A DNA stretch of 47,611 nucleotides from Schwartzia sp. (in: firmicutes) (GCA_017444395.1 JAFSWT010000039.1:1-47611); one strand, 5' to 3'; positions 33,169 through 42,274 are shown, counted from the stretch's first letter. The notes: a model not told the origin generated them from the letters alone. Numbers and translations: made by a program.

Positions 33169-33751
33169 AAAAAAAGCCTCTGTACCATGCCGTCAGCCCA
33201 TCCCCCAGCAGAAAAACCGCCAACGCGCTCCCCGCCAGGAACGGGCCAAAGGGAATCGCATCCCGGCGGTGTCTCTGCCCCGAGACCAGGAGGGCCGCCG
33301 CAACCATCCCACCGGCGACGAAGGCCAAAAGCAGCGTCCAGAGAATCATCGGCCAGGGAAACCAGCAGCCGAGCGCCGCCATGAACTTGATGTCACCGCC
33401 GCCGACACCGCCTCGCGTCGCCCAGCGCAGGAAAAGCAGGATTACGCTACCCAAAGCGACGCTTCCTAAAATCTCCGACAGTGACCGGCTTCCGAAAAGA
33501 GCCAGACCCGTCAGTGCCATCGGGAGGAGGAGCCGGTCGAAAATCATCCCGTACCGATAATCGAGGACGCCAACCGGCAACAGGAAGGCCGCCAGCGCGA
33601 TACCCCGAAGCCACCGTGGCCATACACCGCCAAAGGCATACAGCCCTGCCGCTAAAAGCAAGCCGCCGCCCAGCAGGCATTTTTGACGGTGTTTCCCCCA
33701 TGTTTCAGAAGGCTCCGTTCGCTGCTGCCACCTGCGTCTGGTATTTGCCAT
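33161..33751 (-). CDS. pilD: Prepilin peptidase without methyltransferase domain
   Basis: 196 residues, an inner-membrane aspartic peptidase (A24) that cleaves prepilins after Gly. Both catalytic Asp positions are visible: VLDYRYGMI and GGVGGGDIKFMAALG. About six membrane segments. Full PilD proteins (250-290 residues) carry an N-terminal cysteine-rich domain that methylates the new N-terminus; here only a short basic leader precedes the membrane part. Either methylation is not done or another protein does it. Its ATG overlaps the pilin stop as TGATG. Confidence 0.85.
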   Translation of the reverse strand: MANTRRRWQQRTEPSETWGKHRQKCLLGGGLLLAAGLYAFGGVWPRWLRGIALAAFLLPVGVLDYRYGMIFDRLLLPMALTGLALFGSRSLSEILGSVALGSVILLFLRWATRGGVGGGDIKFMAALGCWFPWPMILWTLLLAFVAGGMVAAALLVSGQRHRRDAIPFGPFLAGSALAVFLLGDGLTAWYRGFFYG

Positions 33752-34149
33752 CAGTCCTTGCGCCCGAAATCGCCGGCCTTATAGCTTTGGCACACGGCCT
33801 CGGTATGGTCATCCGACAGCGAATAGCTGGCGGCCGTGATATCCACGGAGGCGCCGGTCCGGAGCAGGCACTTTCCCTTGGGCGGCTTGAGATTGTCGAT
33901 ATCGACAATATAATCCTTGAGATCCGTCGTAATGCTGGTCGGATAGGCGCCCTTTTCCGCCTGATACATCACGATGGCCGTATTCAGCACCCGGAGGTCG
34001 GACTGCACCTTCGAGGTATTCGCCAGTACGATAGCGTTACTGAAGCGGGGAATAGCGATCATGGAAAGCACGCCGACGATTGACATCACAATCAGCAGTT
34101 CCAGCAGCGTAAACCCGCGCTGCCCCAGATTCCTGGTCTGTTGTTCCAA
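33751..34149 (-). CDS. Major type IV pilin candidate
   Basis: 132 residues with a textbook class III signal, GQRG|FTLLELLIVMSIVG, Glu at +5. An extended N-terminal helix is followed by a small domain with two Cys (GKCLLRTG and EAVCQSYK) that may form the D-region disulfide. It is the best-conserved pilin of the cluster and lies beside pilC and pilD, so it is probably the main subunit, though expression level cannot be read from sequence. Confidence 0.85.
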   Translation of the reverse strand: MEQQTRNLGQRGFTLLELLIVMSIVGVLSMIAIPRFSNAIVLANTSKVQSDLRVLNTAIVMYQAEKGAYPTSITTDLKDYIVDIDNLKPPKGKCLLRTGASVDITAASYSLSDDHTEAVCQSYKAGDFGRKD

Positions 34150-34178
34150 TGCTTGTCCCTCCTATGCGGAAAACGTCA

Positions 34179-35384
34179 TTAACTGTAAAGCGTCATCGCG
34201 TCCAGTACCGGCAACGCGATGGCGAAGACGATGAAGCCGATGATGCCACCCATGACCAGGAGCATCGCCGGCTCCATGAGCGACCGCAGGCGCTCGGTGC
34301 GCGTGGCCGCTTCCAGCCGGCAGAAATCCGAGATTTTCGCCAGGACCCGGTCCATCTCTCCGGTCCGTTCTCCCGTCGCCAGCAGTTCCAGCAGTACCGG
34401 CGGAAACAGCCGGCTCTGCCGCAGGGAGGCCGACATCGTCAGCCCCCGCTCCACATCGTGCTTGACCCGCAGGAGCTCTCGCCGGATATGGGCGTTGGCG
34501 GTCGTATCCTGCAGGACCGTCAACGCCTGGTCGATGACAATGCCACTGGACAGGAGTACCGACAACGTTCCGGAAAAATGCATCAATTCCGTATAGACGA
34601 GCATCGGTCCCATCACCGGGAGGCGGAGCAACCACCGGTCCAGCCTGGCACGGCCGGCGTCCCGGCGGCAGACGACGCCGAGCAGGGCGACCGCGATTGC
34701 CGCCAAAAGGATAAGCCCGGGACCGCTCTCCTGCCATAGGCGGTGAAACTGCAACAACAACCGGGTCGGCCAGGGAAGATTTGCCTCCAGGGAGGCAAAC
34801 AATCCGGCAAATACCGGCAGGACATAGCTGAGCAGGAAGGCTACCGCCACGATGACCGCCATCAGAAGCACCATCGGATAAAGCATCATCGTGATCAGCT
34901 TCGTCCGGGAAACGTACTGCTCCTCCAGATAATCCGCCAGCCGGCTCAATACGATATCCAGGCTGCCGCTGAGCTCGCCTGCACCCACCAGGTAAACCGC
35001 CAAACGCGGAAAGACATCGCCCTGTCGCTTCATGGCATCGGACAGGGAACTGCCACCCTGCACCCGGGCGTAGAGCGCCCGCACCACCCGCTTCAGTGCC
35101 GGCGGCGCGTCCTGCTCCGCCAGGACCCGCAGGCATTCGCTGAGCGTCATGCCGGCCAGCACCATTACCGAAAGTTGTCGGAAGAAGACCATCTGGTCGT
35201 GCCGGCCGATCCGGTCCTGCAGATAATGTCGGACCTGATCCCCTATCGAGGGCTTGCGGAGCCGGACCAGGAAAAGACCCCGCTGCAGGACGGCCGCCGC
35301 CGCATCCCGTTCCGTCGGCGCCATGACCGTATCCTGGTGCATCATTCCCTGCGCGTCCCTGGCGGTATAATAAAAACGGGGCAC
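34179..35384 (-). CDS. pilC: Type IV pilus inner-membrane platform protein PilC
   Basis: 401 residues of the GspF/PilC family, the membrane base on which PilB and PilT act. Two repeated domains each carry a helix bundle and membrane segments: FFRQLSVMVLAGMTLSECL in the first and HFSGTLSVLLSSGIVIDQAL in the second. The C-terminal PAMLLVMGGIIGFIVFAIALP is the usual last helix. It follows pilT by 17 bases. Confidence 0.95.
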   Translation of the reverse strand: MPRFYYTARDAQGMMHQDTVMAPTERDAAAAVLQRGLFLVRLRKPSIGDQVRHYLQDRIGRHDQMVFFRQLSVMVLAGMTLSECLRVLAEQDAPPALKRVVRALYARVQGGSSLSDAMKRQGDVFPRLAVYLVGAGELSGSLDIVLSRLADYLEEQYVSRTKLITMMLYPMVLLMAVIVAVAFLLSYVLPVFAGLFASLEANLPWPTRLLLQFHRLWQESGPGLILLAAIAVALLGVVCRRDAGRARLDRWLLRLPVMGPMLVYTELMHFSGTLSVLLSSGIVIDQALTVLQDTTANAHIRRELLRVKHDVERGLTMSASLRQSRLFPPVLLELLATGERTGEMDRVLAKISDFCRLEAATRTERLRSLMEPAMLLVMGGIIGFIVFAIALPVLDAMTLYS

Positions 35385-35401
35385 AGACTCGCTCTCCCCT
35401 C

Positions 35402-36436
35402 CTAAGTTATATAGCGGCTGGCCGTATCGCCGGTAATCCTGCCCGCGACGCGAAGCTGTTCAACGGCCCGGTTCATGGTCACCATTCCCTGTTCCGCGCC
35501 GGACAGCATCGCGGACGGCAGTTGCTGGACCTTTCCCTGCCGGATCAGATTGCGAACCGCCGCCGTCGCCGCCAACACTTCCGCCGCGCAAACACGGCCG
35601 CCTCCCGCCGCCGGCAGCAGCCTTTGCGAAACAATCAGGCCCAGGACAGCCGCCAGTTGATAGCGGACCCGAAGCTGCTGCTCCGGCGGGAAAAAGCTCT
35701 CGATGCGCAGCACCGCTTCCGCCGCCGTCTGGGTATGGAGACTGGCCAGCACCAGGTGACCCGTTTCCGCCGCGCTCAAGGCGGTCATGATGGTATCCGC
35801 GTCCCGAAGCTCCCCGACCAAAAGGATGTCCGGGTCCTCCCGGAGCGCGCTCCGCAAAGCGCCGGCGAAGGAGGAGAAATCGGTATCGAGTTCCCGCTGG
35901 CTGACCAGGCTGCGCTGCGACACATGGACGTATTCGACCGGGTCCTCCAGCGTGATGATATGCGCCGCCCGCGTCTGGTTCACCGCGTCCAGGTAAGCCG
36001 CCAGCGTTGTCGTCTTGCCCGAGCCGGCTCGCCCGGTGACCAGAAAGAGACCCGCCTCCTCCTGCAGATACTTTTGTAAAACCGCCGGCGTGCCCAGTTC
36101 TTCCAGGCCGGGAATGCGCGCGGGAATGAGGCGCAGTGCCAGTGCCGGCCCGGTGCGCTGTTGGAAGGCGTTCACCCGGTAGCGTTGCCCACCCTGGGTG
36201 AAGGCAAAATCAACCTCCTGCCGTTCCCGGTAACGTTGCTGCTGATGCGGGGAAAGCAGCCGTTCCAACAGCTTGTCCATCGCCGCCGCCGAAACGAAAG
36301 TGTCCGGGCACTTCTGCAGGGTCCCCGCCACCCGGAAATACGCCGGCGTCTCCGCCGCCAAATGGATATCCGAAGCCCCTGCCGCCATCGCCTGGGTTAG
36401 CAGCGCATCCCAGGCGGTCTCGTCAAATGGCACCAT
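35402..36436 (-). CDS. pilT: Type IV pilus retraction ATPase PilT
   Basis: 344 residues, hexameric ATPase that drives pilus retraction and DNA uptake-linked movement. Walker A is GRAGSGKTTTL; the Asp box and Walker B read ILLVGELRDADTIMTALSAAETG, followed by HLVLASLHT. The N-terminal PAS-like domain begins ASDIHLAAETPAYFRV. Its first 14 bases overlap the end of pilB, so both motors are co-translated. Confidence 0.95.
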   Translation of the reverse strand: MVPFDETAWDALLTQAMAAGASDIHLAAETPAYFRVAGTLQKCPDTFVSAAAMDKLLERLLSPHQQQRYRERQEVDFAFTQGGQRYRVNAFQQRTGPALALRLIPARIPGLEELGTPAVLQKYLQEEAGLFLVTGRAGSGKTTTLAAYLDAVNQTRAAHIITLEDPVEYVHVSQRSLVSQRELDTDFSSFAGALRSALREDPDILLVGELRDADTIMTALSAAETGHLVLASLHTQTAAEAVLRIESFFPPEQQLRVRYQLAAVLGLIVSQRLLPAAGGGRVCAAEVLAATAAVRNLIRQGKVQQLPSAMLSGAEQGMVTMNRAVEQLRVAGRITGDTASRYIT

Positions 36437-37685
36437 AAACGACCCGCCCCACTTCCTCGATGGAGGTCTCTCCCGCCAGCGCTTTTTTCAGCCCGTCCTC
36501 CAGCAGAGTGGCCATGCCGAGCTTGCGGGCCAGCTCGCTCGTCTCGCGGCGGTTCGCTCCGGCCAGGACCGCCTGTTGCAGTTCCTCCGTTGCCGGCAAC
36601 AGTTCCTGGATTGCCATTCGCCCGTTGTAGCCGGTGCCGCCGCATTTCTCGCAGCCGACGGGGCGATACGCCGTGACGCCCTCCGTGAAAAGCGGGCCCA
36701 AAACAGCCGCGTCGGCAGAACCGGGCTCGACAACGTAAGCTTCGCGGCATTCGGGACAAAGCCGTAGCACCAGCCGCTGGGCGACGATTCCCAGGAGCGC
36801 GGCGAACAGGAAATACGGCTTGACACCCATATCGAGCAGGCGGAAAATCGCGTCCACGGCGTTGGCCGTATGAAGTGTCGTCAGCATCAGTCGCCCGGTC
36901 AGCGCCGCCTTGACCGCGATATCCGCCGTTTCCTCGTCCCGGATCTCGCCTACCATGCAGACGTCGAAGTCCTGCCGCAGGATGGCCCGGAGCCCGACGG
37001 CAAAGGACAGCGAGATCTGCTGGTTGATTTGCATCTGATTGATGCCCTCCAGGTAATACTCCACCGGGTCTTCGATGGACACGATGTTCTTCCCCGGCGT
37101 ATTGAGCTCGTTGAGGGCCGCGTAAAGCGTCGTGGTCTTGCCGGAATTCACCGGACCCACGTTCAGGATGAGGCCGTAGGGCGCGTGACACCAGCGGCGG
37201 AAAAGGCGCTCATTCTCCGGAGAGAAATCCATTTCGCTCAGATGCAGCAGCCGCCGGGCTCCGCTCAGAAGCCGCAGGACGACCTTTTCCCCGTTGACCA
37301 CCGGCATCGAAGCCACCCGGACATCCACCGGGATACCGTCATAATCGTAGGTAAAGCGGCCGTCCTGGGGCAGACGGTGCTCCGCCGTATTCAGTCGCGC
37401 CATCACCTTGATGCGAGAGACCATCGTTTCCTTCAGTTGTGATGGCAGAAGCGGATACGGCGCCCGCAGAATCCCGTCCACCCGGAAGCGGACGCGAAGC
37501 CCGCCGGTCAGCGGCTCCACATGGATATCGCTGCTCTGCTGGTCTATCGCGTCATGGATGATGCGATCCACCAGCCGTATCATGGGTGCCGCCGGCAGCG
37601 TCGGGCTGTTTCCCCGGCCGGACCCGAGCCCCATGAGACTTTGGTTCACCAATGTCTGAAACTGTATTTTCTCCGCTGCTTGCAT
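36423..37685 (-). CDS. pilB: Type IV pilus assembly ATPase PilB, short form
   Basis: 420 residues, the ATPase powering pilus extension. Walker A is GPVNSGKTTTLYA (family norm GPTGSGKTTT, so Gly is replaced by Asn but GxxxxGKT is kept). Walker B reads MVGEIRDEETADIAVKAALTG, split here as MVGEIRDEETAD and IAVKAALTG. The tetra-Cys zinc site is present (CPEC, CEKC). The usual N-terminal MshEN/GspE_N domain of about 150 residues is absent; the protein starts just before the DIHVEP domain. MshEN domains bind c-di-GMP in some PilB homologues, so this PilB probably lacks that input. Confidence 0.93.
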   Translation of the reverse strand: MQAAEKIQFQTLVNQSLMGLGSGRGNSPTLPAAPMIRLVDRIIHDAIDQQSSDIHVEPLTGGLRVRFRVDGILRAPYPLLPSQLKETMVSRIKVMARLNTAEHRLPQDGRFTYDYDGIPVDVRVASMPVVNGEKVVLRLLSGARRLLHLSEMDFSPENERLFRRWCHAPYGLILNVGPVNSGKTTTLYAALNELNTPGKNIVSIEDPVEYYLEGINQMQINQQISLSFAVGLRAILRQDFDVCMVGEIRDEETADIAVKAALTGRLMLTTLHTANAVDAIFRLLDMGVKPYFLFAALLGIVAQRLVLRLCPECREAYVVEPGSADAAVLGPLFTEGVTAYRPVGCEKCGGTGYNGRMAIQELLPATEELQQAVLAGANRRETSELARKLGMATLLEDGLKKALAGETSIEEVGRVVYGAI

Positions 37686-37696
37686 GGTCCGCTACC

Positions 37697-38548
37697 TCAG
37701 TGTCCCAACGCCTGCCGCAGGGCTTCCCGCATGACGCCCCGGTCCGCCTCCTGACCGGTCCAGCGGTGGAAGGCCGCCGCTCCCTGCCCTACCAGCATGG
37801 GGACGCCGTTCAACGTCGGGCAGCCGTGTGCCGCCGCCATCTGCAAGAACCGCGTTTCCTCCGGTGTGTAGATGATATCATAGGCCAGCGTTTCCCGCCG
37901 CAGGCAGGACCAGTCCACCGGCGGGCACGCCTCCACCCGCGGCGCCATGCCCAGCGGCGTTGTATTGACGAGAATATCCGCCGCCGCCAGCGCCTGTCGG
38001 AAATCATCGCTCTGCCAATCCATCGCGGTCAGGGCCGGGAACGAGGGAAACTGCCCCACCAGCTCCTGCGCTTTGGCAGGGTTACGAACGCCCAGGGAAA
38101 TCGCGGCCGCGCCTTCCCGGATCAGCCCCCATACAGCCGCCCGCGCCGCGCCGCCCGCTCCCAAAAGCACCGCCCGCTTTCCCTTCGGGGAAAAACCCAT
38201 TTCCCGCAAAGCGCCGATGAATCCGGCCACATCGGTATTGTATCCGGCGAGGCGGCCGTCTTCCAGGACCACCGTATTCACCGCGCCGACCATCGACGCG
38301 TCCTCATCGACCGTGTCCAGAAGCGGCAGAATGGCCGTCTTGTGAGGAATCGTAACATTGAAGCCCCGAAAGCCGAGACTCTGAAGCCCTTTCACCGCTG
38401 CCGCCAGATCCTCCGGCGCCACCGGCATGGCGATATAGGAATAATCCAGCCCCGCCTCCCGCAGCGCGGCGTTCTGCATGGCCGGCGACAGGGAATGGGC
38501 GATGGGATAGCCGATGACGCCCAGGTTCTTCGTTTTTCCGGTAATCAT
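37697..38548 (-). CDS. aroE: Shikimate dehydrogenase
   Basis: 283 residues, reducing 3-dehydroshikimate with NADPH. The substrate loop is GYPIAHSLSPAMQNAAL, the catalytic Lys is in FNVTIPHKTAILP, and the NADP loop GAGGAARAAVWGL is intact; NTTPLGM and the C-terminal GVPMLVGQGAAAF are conserved. It stands 11 bases before pilB, so one shikimate gene precedes the pilus genes and three (aroC, aroK, aroB) follow them. Confidence 0.97.
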   Translation of the reverse strand: MITGKTKNLGVIGYPIAHSLSPAMQNAALREAGLDYSYIAMPVAPEDLAAAVKGLQSLGFRGFNVTIPHKTAILPLLDTVDEDASMVGAVNTVVLEDGRLAGYNTDVAGFIGALREMGFSPKGKRAVLLGAGGAARAAVWGLIREGAAAISLGVRNPAKAQELVGQFPSFPALTAMDWQSDDFRQALAAADILVNTTPLGMAPRVEACPPVDWSCLRRETLAYDIIYTPEETRFLQMAAAHGCPTLNGVPMLVGQGAAAFHRWTGQEADRGVMREALRQALGH

Positions 38549-38609
38549 AGTTTCGCCCCCTGTATCAATATTGTCCGAAATCTCCCCGGGACACGCCCCG
38601 GGCGGCGCC

Positions 38610-39830
38610 TCAATCCCGGAGGGTGGAACCTTGTTCCTTCAGGAACCGCTTGCGCTCGTACATTCGCTCGTCCGCCCGCTGGAAAACCGCGCTGTAGGTA
38701 TCGTCCTGATCAGGATCGAATTCCGCCAGGCCGGCGGAAACCACGACCTGCCCCTGATGGAGGTTTTCCTCGATCTGCCGGTCAAAGGCCGCCATCAAAT
38801 CGGACCGGTTCACGTAATCCGGCCCCTCCAGGATGGCCATGAATTCATCGCCGCCGATACGAAACACCGGGCTGTGCTTGAATATATTGCATATAAGCCG
38901 GCTGGCACTGACGATCCACATATCCCCGGCTTCGTGTCCCAACATATCGTTGATCTTCTTGAGCCCATTCAGGTCAAAGACCGCCACCGCGAACTCCGTC
39001 ACCTGCGACTGGACGATGCGCCAGTCCATGCCCGCCTCCGCCTCCACATAGGCCCGCTTGCTCTTCACGCCGGTGAGGGGGTCGGTATAGGCCATCTGCT
39101 TTGTCTTGCCCAGCTCCTTTTTCTGTCGTTCCTCCCGGGCCAGCGACTCCTCCAGCGCCCGGATATACTCCGCCTTTTCGTCCTCCAGCACAAACGTATG
39201 CAGGATGCAGCCGCTGATCAGGCAGCCGAGGGAATACAGCGGCAGCAGCGGATAGAAAAGCTGGATGGCGATAGCCAGAACCATCGTCAATCCGCACAGT
39301 CCGATGGTGAAATGACGGCGCCTCGTCGATCCCTTGGCCTTGGCGGCTATCGACAGCGTATAGAGCGACGTCATCAGATACATCAGGATCTGGCTCGCCA
39401 GCACCACGTCGCGCACGACGCCTTCACGGTACGCGCCACCCTCATCGAAGAAAAAGAATACCGGCGTGAAGAAGTTGACCGCCAGCGCCGCGAGCTGGAA
39501 AGCGAAAAACACCTTACCGGTGTACGTCAGCACGGTGGCAAACCGGGTTTTCCGATCCAAATAGCGCACCGTGAACATCGTCCATAGCAGCACGGACAGT
39601 GCCATCGCCGCAAAATAGACCACGGTGTCCGCGTAAAGGGCTTCTATCAGATGTCGCTCGTCCAACAGCCCCCAGGCGATGTCAGTCACATGGTAGAAAA
39701 TGACGCTGAACAGGAAACTGCGGTAATGACGCTTTGACGGAGAAATGTCGTTGCCGGCAGCCCGGAAAACGTCCACATTGATGATGAGCAGTATGATGAT
39801 TGACAGGATTCCCATCGCTGAATATTGCAA
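38610..39830 (-). CDS. Membrane diguanylate cyclase (GGDEF)
   Basis: 406 residues. Seven or so membrane helices fill residues 1-215, a helix linker follows (220-245), and a GGDEF domain covers about 247-400. The active-site motif FRIGGDEF is intact (GGDEF at 326-330), with the metal-binding FDLNGLKKIND. The inhibitory I-site (RxxD, expected about residues 317-320) reads FKHS, so product inhibition is unlikely. It should make c-di-GMP in response to a signal sensed in the membrane. The start is TTG at 39830, with GGGGGAG seven bases before it. Placed between comM and aroE in the pilus operon, it could tie c-di-GMP to pilus behaviour; that is inference. Confidence 0.92.
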   Translation of the reverse strand: MQYSAMGILSIIILLIINVDVFRAAGNDISPSKRHYRSFLFSVIFYHVTDIAWGLLDERHLIEALYADTVVYFAAMALSVLLWTMFTVRYLDRKTRFATVLTYTGKVFFAFQLAALAVNFFTPVFFFFDEGGAYREGVVRDVVLASQILMYLMTSLYTLSIAAKAKGSTRRRHFTIGLCGLTMVLAIAIQLFYPLLPLYSLGCLISGCILHTFVLEDEKAEYIRALEESLAREERQKKELGKTKQMAYTDPLTGVKSKRAYVEAEAGMDWRIVQSQVTEFAVAVFDLNGLKKINDMLGHEAGDMWIVSASRLICNIFKHSPVFRIGGDEFMAILEGPDYVNRSDLMAAFDRQIEENLHQGQVVVSAGLAEFDPDQDDTYSAVFQRADERMYERKRFLKEQGSTLRD

Positions 39831-39879
39831 CGGTTTTCTCCCCCCTGGTCATCGCGGGATAATGAAAAGGAAGTATATG

Positions 39880-41412
39880 TTACCCCGCATCCATGCCGAT
39901 ATCGTTCCTGAGTTTCACCGCCTCGGCAACATGGCGGTCCTTGATGTCCTCCGAGGCGTCGAGGTCGGCGATCGTGCGTGAAACCTTGATGATTCGGTCG
40001 TAGGATCGCGCCGACAGATTCATTTTCTTGAAAACGCTTTCGAGAAGGCCCTTCGCCCCCTCGGTCAGCACGCAGGTCTTCGTGAGCAGCGCGTGCCCCA
40101 TCTGGGCGTTGCAGTATAAGCCGTAGCCGCGGAGCCTGTCCAGCTGGCGCTCCCGGGCGGCGGCGACGCGCTGCCTGATGGTGGCGGAAGTCTCGCCCTT
40201 CCCGACGGCGGAAAGCTCCTTGTATTCCACCCGGGGAACCATGATATGGAGGTCGATGCGGTCGAGCAGCGGCCCCGAAATCTTCCTGGTATAGCGCTTG
40301 ATCTCATTCGGCGTGCAGGAACAGGGCTTGTCCTTATCGCCCCGGTACCCGCAGGGGCAGGGGTTCATGGCGCAGACCAGCAGCATCTGGGAGGGGAACG
40401 TCAGCGTCGCGTTTACCCGGGACACCGTCACCACCCCGTCCTCCAGCGGCTGACGCAGGACCTCCAGCACCGCCTTGGGAAACTCCGGCAGTTCGTCCAA
40501 AAATAAAACGCCGTTATGGCTGAGGGTGACCTCGCCCGGGCGCGGAATGCTCCCGCCGCCGATGATGGCCGCGGCGGAAGTGGTATGGTGCGGGCTGCGG
40601 AAAGGCCGCCGGGTAACGAGGCCGCCTTCCCGGGGCAGGAGGCCGGCGATGCTGTAAATCTTCGTCACTTCCAGGGCTTCCTCCCTGGTCATGTCCGGCA
40701 GGATCGTGCTCAATCGCCGGGCCAGCATCGTCTTGCCCGCCCCCGGCACGCCAATCATCAGCACGTTGTGGCTGCCGGCCGCGGCGATCTCCAGCGCCCG
40801 CTTCGCCTGAAACTGTCCCTGGACATCGGCGAAATCGTCCTCAGCCAAAGGCTCCGTCCCGTTCCAGACGCCGGGATCCGCTGCCGCCGGCAACAGGACG
40901 CGACGTTCCGTCAGATGCTCCACCAGTTCATAAAGGGTACGGATGCCATAGACCTCGATGCCGTCCACCAGCAGCGCCTCGTTGAGGTTCTCCGGCGCCA
41001 CGTAGAACTTTTTCAGTCCCTGCGCCCGGGCATGAATCGCCATCGGCAGGACGCCGCGAATGCCCCGAAGCTCGCCTTCCAGCGACAGCTCCGCCGCGAA
41101 CAGGCTGCCATCCACCTTTTCCGGAGCGATCTCCCCGTACGCCGCCAAAAGGCCGACAGCAATCGGCAGATCCAGCCCCGGGCTGTCCTTGCGGATATCG
41201 GCCGGCGCCAGATTGATCGTGACTTTCTGTTGCTGTATCCGGATGCCGGAATTCTTGATGGCGGTCCGAACCCGTTCCTTCGACTCTTTGACCGCCGTAT
41301 CCAAAAGGCCGACGACATCAAAAGCGGGAAAGCCGGCGGAAACGTCCACTTCCACGCCAATCAGGACACCGTTGACGCCCAGCGTCGTGGCGCCGTATGT
41401 TCTGGCAAACAA
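39880..41412 (-). CDS. comM: YifB/ComM family Mg-chelatase-like AAA ATPase
   Basis: 510 residues. The N-terminal Lon-protease-like domain (about 1-170; INLAPADIRKDSPGLDLPIA) precedes an AAA+ helicase core with Walker A GVPGAGKTMLARRL and Walker B VLFLDELPEF, and a C-terminal Mg_chelatase domain (LSARSYDRIIKVSRTIADL). ComM of naturally competent bacteria is a branch-migration helicase for integrating taken-up DNA; its place at the head of a pilus operon suits that. In non-competent species the role is unknown. It is driven from the promoter at 41509-41537. Confidence 0.95.
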   Translation of the reverse strand: MFARTYGATTLGVNGVLIGVEVDVSAGFPAFDVVGLLDTAVKESKERVRTAIKNSGIRIQQQKVTINLAPADIRKDSPGLDLPIAVGLLAAYGEIAPEKVDGSLFAAELSLEGELRGIRGVLPMAIHARAQGLKKFYVAPENLNEALLVDGIEVYGIRTLYELVEHLTERRVLLPAAADPGVWNGTEPLAEDDFADVQGQFQAKRALEIAAAGSHNVLMIGVPGAGKTMLARRLSTILPDMTREEALEVTKIYSIAGLLPREGGLVTRRPFRSPHHTTSAAAIIGGGSIPRPGEVTLSHNGVLFLDELPEFPKAVLEVLRQPLEDGVVTVSRVNATLTFPSQMLLVCAMNPCPCGYRGDKDKPCSCTPNEIKRYTRKISGPLLDRIDLHIMVPRVEYKELSAVGKGETSATIRQRVAAARERQLDRLRGYGLYCNAQMGHALLTKTCVLTEGAKGLLESVFKKMNLSARSYDRIIKVSRTIADLDASEDIKDRHVAEAVKLRNDIGMDAG

Positions 41413-41764
41413 AACATTCCCTCCCCGCGCTTTTCCGGTCCGAAACGGCGCCCCTGTCGCATCGGAGGCCCCGCCGGACAGCGGAACCGACTCAATCCAT
41501 ACTTTAATATTTTACACGCTTTATTCGTTTTTGACAATCACCGGGCCAAGAAATCAGCCGGGCGTCACGGGGCCGCGGCGTGGTGGATGAGATGCCCTCT
41601 CTTTCATGGCTTTCTAATCCGTCTCTCAACCGCTTCCAATATCCCGGCGATACAATACAGGCAAAGGAACCGGGCGGATCCGGAAAACCCGGCCGGCCGG
41701 AGAGTCAAAGCGCGGAACCGTTAAAAGGATTGAACGTGAAGAGAAACGAAACGGAGGGAATCGT
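41413..41764. other. Divergent intergenic region between comM and the His-rich lipoprotein gene
   Basis: About 350 bases with no gene. It contains the comM promoter on the minus strand. A TACAAT at 41653-41658 could be the -10 for the lipoprotein gene, but no good -35 stands 16-18 bases before it. I see no riboswitch consensus or repeat. Confidence 0.5.
41509..41537 (-). promoter_or_regulatory. Promoter of comM and the pil/aro run
   Basis: On the minus strand TTGTCA (41537-41532) and TAAAAT (41514-41509) are separated by 17 bases; each box differs from consensus at one position. The leader would be about 90 bases. Genes downstream are mostly spaced by under 65 bases, so it could read through to surE. 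Confidence 0.7.
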
Positions 41765-42274
41765 ATGTTGCCATTGAAGAATCAGCAGAAACTCGCCGGG
41801 GCCATTGCCCTTTTCGCCGTATGCGGATTGACCGCCGGCTGTGACGATTACGGTGACGATCACCACCATTACCCGCCCCCGCCCCCGCCTCGCGACGGTC
41901 ACCATGATGGCCGCCACCGGAACGAGCAACACGCCCATCGTCCGCCCCCAGGGGACGACCATCACCGGCAGCGGCCAAACAACGGCCACCGGCATCATGA
42001 ACACCGGAGGGCCTCTTCCCTGGTGGGTGCTTATTACGCGCGGGCGCTGAACGACGCGGTTGCCCCCAAAGGGACCACGATCTCTCTGCATGTCGTGCAG
42101 CAGGACGACGCGTCCCTTCGTCTCGTCGATCCCACGGGAAAGCAGTATCCGATTCAGTTTGACGAAGCGACGAATACGGGCCGCATCGCGGGCGGCAGTC
42201 TCTCCCTGCGCGAGGACGGCCTTTTCGTTTACAAAGACGCCCGGGGCGGCGTCTGGCTCGTGGAGCGGCAATAG
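41765..42274 (+). CDS. Histidine-rich lipoprotein
   Basis: 169 residues. A signal sequence ends at LTAGC, with Cys26 as the likely lipidated residue. Residues 27-83 hold 14 His, with many Asp, Pro and Arg, giving blocks such as DDHHHYPPPPPP and GHRHHEHRR. This low-complexity segment should bind Zn, Ni, Cu or Co. The C-terminal 85 residues form a small beta-rich domain (GAYYARALNDAVAPKGTTIS, then GGSLSLREDGLFVYKDARG). The ATG at 41765 has GGAGGG seven bases upstream. It is a single-gene unit ending at strong hairpins. No metal transporter or metalloenzyme is adjacent. I do not recognise the C-terminal domain. Confidence 0.75.
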   Translation: MLPLKNQQKLAGAIALFAVCGLTAGCDDYGDDHHHYPPPPPPRDGHHDGRHRNEQHAHRPPPGDDHHRQRPNNGHRHHEHRRASSLVGAYYARALNDAVAPKGTTISLHVVQQDDASLRLVDPTGKQYPIQFDEATNTGRIAGGSLSLREDGLFVYKDARGGVWLVERQ

